From positions 1 to 53,987 of the forward strand of contig JADIIX010000147.1 of the NCBI GenBank assembly GCA_027604505.1: 53,987 nucleotides of DNA. Reading direction: 5' to 3'. A model generated the notes under the pieces. It saw only the letters and a program-made list of their open reading frames with translations. It was not told the DNA's origin and ran no database searches. The position numbers and the translations under genes are program-made. Positions 46,855 to 53,987 of the stretch are shown here, in pieces; the stretch's first letter is position 1; each line of letters starts with the position of its first letter. The stretch comes from Gonapodya sp. JEL0774. Lineage: Eukaryota; Monoblepharomycota; Monoblepharidomycetes; Monoblepharidales; Gonapodyaceae.

Positions 46855-47497
46855 GAGGCATGATAGTCGGGGGTGCGGAAGGAAAGGGCTCTCACGAGGG
46901 TTAATATGGATGAATTGACGTGCTATCGATGGACTTGAGACATGAGGATTTTATGCGATTGGTGTGGGGGTTCGATTTGGCTTCGGAAAGCTCGCAGAAT
47001 TTATTCTCAACCTATGAACCATCACGGTTCTGACAAGTCAGTGCTGGAGCCGTTTGATACACATTTGGGAGATCCTAAAACAGCAGATCATTCCGCACAA
47101 ATTGGTTCTATTACGTAAGAATCTGCACATGTAGGTTAGACATTGAAAACATTTGATGGTGGACACGAAGCCATTGACGCTCATGAGGAAATAGAGTGAT
47201 TGTATTCTCTCTCACAATGAGACTGTTGTGAATGAGAGAGAGGAGTGCTTTGTGCGCCATGCTTAGATTCTTCACGTCAATCCTCGCCAACCATTGTTCC
47301 AGCATAATTAGTAGACACCCCGAGAACAGCTAGTACTCAAAACAAAAGCAGAGGCTTGTCGCAAAGTTCATCTGACCGTCACTGTCCAACCCTTCACCTT
47401 GAGTTTCCATCCAACACCACCCCCAGCCGCTTCAAATACACTTCACTTCGCACATTGTTGAAAACACAACACAATGCGCCCCAATCCGACTTTATAT
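46855..47497. other. Intergenic, no gene seen
   Basis: AT-rich convergent gap between the unknown ORF (plus) and the zinc-finger gene (minus). Only short overlapping frames. Confidence 0.5.
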
Positions 47498-49556
47498 CTA
47501 AGTTTTTGCACCCGATCTTCCGGCATCACCATTGCCCTGCATGTCCCCACCATCCGAGGGTGGGAAGTACGTGAACTTCAGCGTCGGTGTCGCCGGCATC
47601 AGCTCGCCTCCCATCCCGAACGTATTCAGGCTACTACCGTCGATTTGTTGCCCATCTGTTAAGAACGGGTCGTGCTGCAAAAGAGTAGGCTCGCCTACTG
47701 CAGTGGCACTGTTGATAATGCTCAAATTCATAATCATGCCGCTCAAATTGACACCAGCTGTCGCAGTGGTTGATTGCACTGGAGAGCCACCGCGCGAGGC
47801 AGAGTTGGGGGAAAGGTAGCCTGAAGAGATGTTGCCGAGGGAAGCGTGACGGCCGCGATGGTCAAACTCTACGTCTGAGTGGCCCCAGAAGCCCGCTGAG
47901 TTGTGATTCCGGGAGTACGAAAGAGGCAAGGAAGAGCAAGAGCAGCGATTGGACCGGCAACAATGAGAAATAGGTCGACTATCGATTTCAATCGTGAGGA
48001 TACTTACAACCCCCTGACGCGTCCGAATCGTATCCACCGATGCTACCCGATGCTGATCTCGGCCTGCCCACTTCAAGTCTAGACTGCTCCGTGAAAGAGC
48101 CGGTGGAATTGTTGTAAGTGTGGTAAGAGTTGGAACCTGGAGGACGGCTCGGCGTAAATGTGGGTACGGCGACAAAATCATACATCTCTGCCTCACCGTC
48201 AAGAGCTGGAAAGTTGTAACCGTTAAACGAAAATCCTCCAGTGGATGGGCCAGCATTAGAACCGGCACTCAGTGTCGGGGAGTGGCCTGGCGAGACCTGC
48301 CTCCGGGATCCTTCTTTCATATCGAAGGCGGATTCAAGTTACCCTTCATAGGGGACGTTGCATTTCTCGTTCCTCACTCACTTCTCGAGTTGCTCGCCTT
48401 CCTCGATACCCCGGTTGTCTCTGGTGGTGCTGTTTGAGTTTTCCTGAGTGGAGTCTTGCCCGCCGGCCCAATAACAGCTAACATGGCAGGAGCTTCATCT
48501 GAGAATTGAGGAATAACCAGAGGTTGGGGTTGTGCTTGGCTTCGTCGCTTCTTGGAGCGCTCTCGCGGGAGCTGGTGCACATTGATGAAGTGTTCACTGG
48601 CACTTGCATGGTCGCGAAGGGAAGTGTATTGAAGTCCTTTGTCGGCGCAATTCTAGCCGGAGAATTAATTTAAGGAAAGAGTTGGAGTGGCAACGTCCAT
48701 CCGATCTAGTGCACAACACCTACTACTCACGGGACAGAAAAAATGTTTGATGTGACTGTGGTGCTCCATCGCCAGCAAATGCGTGTAGATATTGTGCTTC
48801 CTTTTATCTCTCCGATACGTAGGTTGGCCCGGTATACACAGTGGGCACGTGAAAGTACCATCGGGGTCCGGTTTGAGTTCGTGACGATCGCGAATGTGGT
48901 TCACCAAGGCGCAGAACCTAGAGTCCACTCGCCGTTCGGTATCTTCCGAATAGACAATCTCGCCCTCATGGTTAAACGTGACTGGGTCGGAGGTGCACGT
49001 AATCTGTTCCCCGCATCCGTGAATCGGACATTGGATGGTCGCCTGAGATGAGGAACCGGTGTAATGATTTGTTTGAGACATTTTGCGCAAACCTCAGAGT
49101 CGGCTTACCGCTCTCTCCATGGGCGCTGCTTCCATGCTGGGCTGTCGGCTGACAGGCAGCCCGGAATAGGTCTGTGGTGAGTTGGACGGCGAGGCAGCTC
49201 TCGCTTCAATAGTCTCTGAGACAAATTTGATCATCGTATGAATTTCTGCGTGGTTCTGATTGGGCCGCGTGATTTTAACTTTCCAGACTTCTAACCCAAC
49301 AGGAGGACTCACTTTCACAATGTCAGAGAACCACTCAGGTAGCACGACGTGTCCCGACTGAAAAATGACCGCGCTCGCATTTGTTATTGCGTCCATCTGA
49401 TTTTGGCTCACTTCACGCAGGCGGTTGAGAACCTGTGGAAGAGCATTCTCTGCGTTCTACATCCACAGTACTCTGGGTGAAACCATCGAATCAGCACCTA
49501 TCCTGACGTATTAGACTCACCGGGAGAGATGTTACAAGACCAGGATAGCTTCCCAT
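47498..49556 (-). CDS. Zinc-finger protein with atypical C2H2-like fingers
   Basis: Six exons close in phase, about 548 residues: 49521-49556, 49109-49432, 48731-49042, 48382-48652, 48008-48313, 47498-47895. The start MGSYPGLVTSLP | VLNRLREVSQNQ leads to a domain with PEWFSDIVKVSPPVGLEVWKVKI. Exons 3-4 carry three Cys/His clusters: CPIHGCGEQITC ... HEGE ... CALVNHIRDRH; FTCPLCIPGQPTYRRDKRKHNIYTH; and FFCPNCADKGLQY ... LRDHASASEHFINVHQ, followed by the basic RERSKKRRSQ, a likely nuclear signal. Spacings differ from the classical C-X2-4-C-X12-H-X3-5-H finger. The C-terminal 230 residues are Ser/Gly/Asn/Pro-rich, activation-domain-like. A role as DNA- or RNA-binding regulator is inferred. Confidence 0.8.
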
Positions 49557-49925
49557 CCCTGCGGAACAGAGAGCTTTACGAAAAGAGGCAAGACTGGGAA
49601 GGAGCAAATGGAAAGCAACCCACCGATCGGAACGAACCCATTTAGCATCGGCTGTTTTTCTTTCCTCGGAGAACTATAAGTGTCGGATAGATTAGATTCA
49701 CGTTTCGTTGGAGATAGGTAATATGTATATAATATGTGGGTGAATCCTGTGGGGAGTCACTTGGTGCCCCATACACACTCCCTTTATTTATTTTGCAACC
49801 GACCTGTGAGAGATCCGATCCGTTCACCTCTCGTCTGTGTCAGTACAAAAGATGTAAATCGTTCGCAATGCCACATTCCGGTGTCTAGGAGTATCAAGTT
49901 ACAGAACCTGCCGTTAACATACACT

Positions 49926-50487
49926 AGTTGACTGAAATTGAATTATAACGCGCCAATTCTCGGCGACTTAAAACTTACAACAAACGATAGAATGCATTAG
50001 ATAATGTAATTTCAGTCAGCGGTGGTTTCAAAGTTCAGTGTTTCATGTGATGTCCATTATTGAATCTCTACACTCAACACAACCACACCATGTGTGATGC
50101 CACGCAAATCTGAGAGAGGGGCCGTATGCTCGAGAACCCTTCGATAGGGTTATCTCTGCCTTCTCTGCTTGAGACACCCGTCGTGGCCAATCCGGACAAA
50201 ACTTTCGAGCTATAGATCTCAGAACATGCAGGGAATATATGTGGACTTTGTAGCCTTCGCTTATGGCCTCGTTTCTGGCCACTAATTGCTCGTTGTTGCT
50301 GTGTGCGAGCCATGATTGTTATTGTCGTGTATGTTGTCCGTTCAGACAATTCCAGCAAAATAAGTGGGAATAAGGAGCCCTTGGAGCTCATTAAATCTTA
50401 AATGCGCATTATTTCCCTCAATTATTTGTTGAGAGATGGTTTTAAGTCGCCGAGAATGGACGCATTATAATTCAATTTCAGTCAACT
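49926..50487. mobile_element. MITE-like element with 49-bp terminal inverted repeats
   Basis: The left terminus (49926-49974) starts AGTTGACTGAAATTG and the right terminus (50439-50487) is its near-exact reverse complement, with mismatches only around the GCGCC/GCGTCC section. The total is 562 bp, with no transposase inside; a 105-codon minus frame (50074-50391) is not transposase-like. An internal copy of part of the terminus (ATTTCAGTCA, near 50,011) is present. I see no clear target-site duplication, so the superfamily cannot be assigned. Confidence 0.8.
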
Positions 50488-51879
50488 TTGAAACCAACTA
50501 CTAATAGACTGCCTTGCATCTTTGACTGAGGCCGTCATTTAACATTCCACATTGAATTAAAACTTAAAACCAAAATTTCACTCCAGAAATTGTAGCTGAG
50601 CATAGAGTCCACACTTAGCAGTATTTTCTCTGCTTAAAGCCCGCTTCTTCAACCACCAGATTAAGCGTCCCCTCTTGGAATACTCTGTTCTTCATCATGA
50701 AAACATTCCAATATGCTATTCTACAAAAAAAATATGGTACATGAATTTAATTTTGGTGCCTGAAAGCTCTCATGGATCTGTTGCAAACCTGTAAAGGAAT
50801 CACAATACCTGTCCCAATGCATTGAAGGTACCCTGCACTCTGTTTAGTCAATTGTACATTTGCAAGAAGTCCTACCACTACTTTTATTACTCTCACAAGC
50901 TATCAGATGGGATTGCGATGGGACTGTCTGGCTCAAAAGGATGAAGAGACCAAACAACAAAACCTTCACTGTGGCACCAGAACTCACCTAAAAGAGCCTC
51001 AAGAAAGTCTCCTGTGGTATCATCATGCAGAATTGTGTCCACCAGATTCAACCACAGGCATCTCTCCTGTCCAGATTGGAGCACAGATGGTTCCATCAAA
51101 ACAGCATCCTGGAGCATTGATGTGACGACTACAGGCAACCATTTTAGGTGACACAATCTCTCTTTCCTATATTTGCCCTTTGGAACATTTCCAGAGGTAT
51201 GATGGTGCTTCTGTGGTGCTGGGGAATAAATGGGGTGTTTATATAGTTTCAAGGCTGGCCCAAAAGTTGGGGTTTAAGCAAGACAATTTGGTGTTCTGTC
51301 CCAGACCTCTCGTTCAGAAATAGGAATGACCAGCCTGTCACCATCATGGAGAGAACCTAAATTTTTAACTTGTATTTAAAAATATTTTGTGGAATATCAA
51401 TGCTAGTTACAGATTGTGCCATACTACACTGATGATAATGTAGAACCATATCAGCTTTTATCAACTCAGTACTAATTCCCTCAAATTCAAACGTTTTCTT
51501 ATGACCAATCACAGAAGATGAACAATTACTGTGTCTCAGAGGATTTTGAGTGGAATATGAGGTGTTCTCACCTACCACCCCCTTCGTTAGTGGATCTAGC
51601 AGCATAGTTCCTTAGTTTGTGTACTTGTGCTAATTATTCTGCTGTATCATCCTCAGACTGGTCTGGATCAGTGAGCAGGAGGATTCTAATAGACTGCCTG
51701 TCTTAAGAGATGTGGGTGATTATGCATTAGGTCCTGGAATGCTAATGAGCATAAGATCAGTTTTTGCATCAAGTATTACATCTCTGAGCTAGATGCATCA
51801 CATCTTTGTAGACTAGATTATAGGCAAATAAGTGCTCGCAAAGTGTTTTGAGTGAGAAAATGCTCCCCGTGAAATGCAA
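50488..51879. other. AT-rich repeat territory with decayed ORFs
   Basis: Composition changes here. A minus-strand frame at 50893-51252 (120 codons: LKWLPVVVTSMLQDAVLMEPSVLQSGQERC...) is protein-like, with well-spaced hydrophobics, and may be a transposon fragment. Another minus frame (51357-51605) begins LLDPLTKGVV, faintly similar to the end of Copia RNase H ('ADPLTKGL'), but nothing else supports that. No intact gene. Confidence 0.4.
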
Positions 51880-53440
51880 CTCAACTTAGCACCAGTAACA
51901 TTGACGTGGTGCACTCCAACCTCTCAACTGCACTGCAAACTGGGGAGGGTCTGATTACTGGAGTCATTGCAGCAAAAGACATCACCAATAAAGTGCACAA
52001 GCTTCTTGTCCCATTGTTCTTCTCAGCACGGTCCAGTACAGGACTCCTTGTTGCTTGTAATGGGCAAATTGTCTTGTATGGACTTCTCCTGAAGGAGTCC
52101 ACCATCAACCACAAAGTTGACCCGTAGCAAATCATTCTCAACCTCACCTTCCTGCCATTCATAAATAAAATACTTTCCTGTCCTTTAAAACTCTATCCAT
52201 GTCACGGCAGCTCTATTCATGCGAATGCAAGCAAAACTCACCAGACCATTGCACATTCAAGTGGATGGAGAGCGAACAGAAACCATGTACGTCAACAGAG
52301 CACTAACTTGTGGTGCACAAGAAGGGCCCCATGATCGGGAAATTAGTGAACATGGACAGCAAGCTGTGTGTGACAAACTGAACATGTTGGGCAGTGAATG
52401 TATTGGGGATGTGGGGATGTGATGGCAGGATACTGAAAACTAAGATTTGGAACCTGCAGAATGCTCTGACAAACAATACTTGGCAAGATTGTTGCAAATG
52501 GTGAGACAGTAATTGTGACAGCAAATGTTGATCTAGATGCAACAAAGCATGATCCTGCATTTGCCTGCAACTACAACAATGTCTTTTGGTTGACAAAGGG
52601 AAATCTCACAGTTCTTATGTGTGTTTTTGGCAGCCAATGTGTCAGATGTGGGGTGAGAGCAGGTGAGTTCATTAGTATAAACTCACCTGCTCTCACTGCA
52701 TATCTTAACCTTTTGCATTCAGAACACTTAAGGACTGCAGACTTTTCCTGTGCCCACTGTACGATGTCATTATAGTGGTAGGCAAGTGCAGGGTTGTGTT
52801 TTTTTGCCCCTGGATCAAGGTTTGCAGACACAAGTGCTGTTTCACCATTTGAGCCAGTTGTGCAGAGTTTGTTGCTCCAAGCACATTGTAAGTTAGATAT
52901 CCTAGACATCAGTGTCCTACCCTCCCAATCCCAATGTATCTGCCACCCACCACCTTCCTGCGCATGCTCACTCAGTTCCCAATCATGGGCCTCTTCTTCC
53001 CCACCACTGGCAAGTGTTCTGTCAAAGAACAACATTGCTGTTTGTTCTCCATGGGCTTAAATGTGCCATGGTCAGGTGAGTTCCAAATGCTTTCACAGGC
53101 ACAGAGCTCCAGTACGTTGAAAGAGACCCCAAGGACAGGTAAGTGATTTAAGAGTGGTGGAAAGGTGAGGTTCAGAATGATTTCCAACCAGTCAACTTGG
53201 TGCCGTCAATGATTGACTCTTTCAGGAGTGGTCCATACAGGTCAATTTGCCTGTTGCTTGCAAAAGGTGGTCCTGTACTGGACTTCACAGAGAAGAACAG
53301 GAGGAGAAGCCCATGCTTTGTCCAATATGCTGTCCCTCCATGGGTTGCATTGCAGCTGAGAAGGCAGAGCACAGCATGTCAAAGCTACAGGCAGTGAGTT
53401 GAGTGGTGTTCCATCCAAAGTAGTCACTGAAAGCTACACT
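51880..53440. repeat. Large inverted duplication of a degenerate gene
   Basis: Two diverged copies of one coding sequence face each other tail to tail. The plus copy (about 51,880-52,669) and minus copy (about 53,440-52,680) share, in the same order, a stretch ending in CTTCTC and then TCCAGTACAGGAC, GGCAAATTG, TGTATGGAC and CTCCTGAA. At protein level SSTGLLVACNGQIVLYGLLLKES (plus) matches SSTGPPFASNRQIDLYGPLLKES (minus). The downstream parts also match: AQEGPHDREISEHGQ on plus, EEEAHDWELSEHAQ on minus. Both copies carry stops and frameshifts. The protein family is not recognised; a transposon origin is likely. Confidence 0.75.
52653..52696. repeat. Perfect 17-bp palindrome arms at the centre of the inverted duplication
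   Basis: GTGAGAGCAGGTGAGTT (52653-52669) and its exact reverse complement (52680-52696) are separated by ten bases. While the outer arms of the duplication have diverged heavily, this centre is intact. Confidence 0.9.
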
Positions 53441-53444
53441 GACC

Positions 53445-53597
53445 TGTGGAATGACGGGGTGTGGGACGAGAATCAGGGTCCCGAGTGTATATGTATTCTG
53501 TGTGTCCAGTCCCCTTGGACTGCTATGTGAGCGCGTCATACAAAAATATATCTACACTACACTACGTCCCGCACGTCGACTCAGGGGTCATACAACA
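53445..53597 (-). mobile_element. 3' LTR of a Ty3/gypsy element (153 bp)
   Basis: On the minus strand the LTR begins TGTTGTATGACCCC, directly after a purine-rich tract (CCAGGGGGAG, 53598-53607, the polypurine primer site), and ends in ATTCCACA. TG...CA ends, the adjacent polypurine tract and a chromodomain ORF just upstream fit a Ty3/gypsy 3' end. The 5' LTR would lie beyond the right edge. On the other side it abuts the inverted duplication. Confidence 0.75.
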
Positions 53598-53664
53598 CTC
53601 CCCCTGGTTCGTTAAAGCTCGCTCCACTCTAGCTAAGAGTGACAGTGCGCAAAGTGATAGCCTA

Positions 53665-53987
53665 TCACATCTCAAGAAGTCCTTGTGCTTGCAAGAGTTT
53701 GCGTCTTTGCACAAAACCTTTCTTACGCGCACGGCGTGTAAGGATCCTCCCATTGGCTGTTGGGTGTTTGCGTTCATAGGCGTCAACAAGGTCATCAGCA
53801 AAGATAAGGCTTTCAGGTTGCCACTCTGGTGTGGCATAGCCGCGGAATTTGACCAGGTACTTGACAAGTGCGTTCTGGGTCTCTGGCTCTACCCTTTTGT
53901 CTAGGATTTGCTCCACTACATACGTTGGTTGGAAGTCAGGACCAAGCTCCTCCTGGACAATGTCACTCTGAGCAATCTCTGCTGCAA
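53665..53987 (-). CDS. C-terminus of Ty3/gypsy (chromovirus) integrase with chromodomain, partial
   Basis: A frame open from the right edge to a TAA/TAG-class stop at 53665. It reads EELGPDFQPTYVVEQILDKRV, ALVKYLVKFRGYATPEWQPE, then SLIFADDLVDAYERKH: a chromodomain (the aromatic positions Y/V..W are recognisable) at the C-terminus of an integrase, the defining feature of chromoviruses. A basic tail follows (RILTRRARKKGFVQRRK). Polymerase and upstream domains are outside the window. The chromodomain would target integration to marked heterochromatin. Confidence 0.85.
   Translation of the reverse strand, partial: AAEIAQSDIVQEELGPDFQPTYVVEQILDKRVEPETQNALVKYLVKFRGYATPEWQPESLIFADDLVDAYERKHPTANGRILTRRARKKGFVQRRKLLQAQGLLEM

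Noticed and set aside
51570-51610. Copia RNase H C-terminus (LLDPLTKGV)
   Set aside because: Nine residues of resemblance only; upstream frames show no reverse transcriptase or RNase H motif.
1-53987. tRNA, rRNA or CRISPR array
   Set aside because: No cloverleaf with plausible A and B boxes, no rRNA core sequences and no regularly spaced short repeats were recognised by eye; a tRNAscan or Infernal run would be needed to exclude divergent RNAs.

Overview
The window is eukaryotic nuclear DNA, most likely from a zoosporic (chytrid-type) fungus. The protein-coding genes are split by many short introns (mostly 50-120 bp) with GTGAGT/GTAAGT-type donors and AG acceptors, intergenic gaps are often only 150-600 bp, and the products are fungal in character: a Trs120-type TRAPPII subunit, an Sct1/Gpt2-type acyltransferase, a chitin-deacetylase-like protein, an Ecl1-type zinc protein and an LRR-TM-SH3 receptor-like protein. 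Assignment to chytrids is inference; no rRNA or other marker gene is present. Exon boundaries below were placed by eye by requiring reading phase to close across each intron; expect errors of one or two bases in places.

Layout. 1-820: part of an unidentified minus-strand ORF running off the left edge. 1.3-2.5 kb: membrane-anchored protein of unknown function. 2.9-5.9 kb: glycerol-3-phosphate/DHAP acyltransferase. 6.1-8.9 kb: single-pass membrane protein with a degenerate NodB (polysaccharide deacetylase) domain. 9.2-17.2 kb: four minus-strand genes in a row: an NYN-domain (MARF1/limkain-like) protein with an N-terminal membrane segment, a polytopic receptor-like protein, a tail-anchored Ras-like GTPase, and an F-box protein. 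17.7-20.0 kb: an MFS-transporter 5' fragment abutting a GC-rich metacaspase-like 3' fragment that lacks the catalytic cysteine. 20.6-21.5 kb: SRPBCC (Bet v1-like) protein. 22.0-23.6 kb: polytopic membrane protein with a TATA promoter. 24.0-31.1 kb: Trs120/TRAPPC9. 31.5-35.4 kb: DUF2235 alpha/beta hydrolase in 19 exons. 35.6-39.3 kb: large low-complexity protein. 39.3-42.4 kb: mostly non-coding, with a structured ~143 bp tandem repeat. 42.5-43.3 kb: Ecl1-like zinc protein. 43.9-45.8 kb: LRR-TM-SH3 gene with a 7-bp duplication that breaks its frame. 45.8-46.9 kb: unknown ORF. 47.5-49.6 kb: C2H2 zinc-finger protein.

From 49.9 kb to the right edge the window becomes repeat territory: a 562-bp terminal-inverted-repeat (MITE-like) element, AT-richer sequence with decayed ORFs, a ~1.6 kb inverted duplication of a degenerate gene with a perfect palindrome at its centre, and the 3' end (chromodomain, polypurine tract, 153-bp LTR) of a Ty3/gypsy chromovirus that continues out of the window. 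The best candidates for something undescribed are the catalytically dead but splice-competent NodB and metacaspase relatives, the tail-anchored GTPase, the structured tandem repeat, and the palindromic gene pair. No tRNA, rRNA, CRISPR array or bacterial-type operon signal was recognised. The genes do not form one pathway: they cover lipid synthesis, vesicle tethering, cell surface and signalling, as expected of an ordinary chromosomal arm that runs into a transposon-rich zone.
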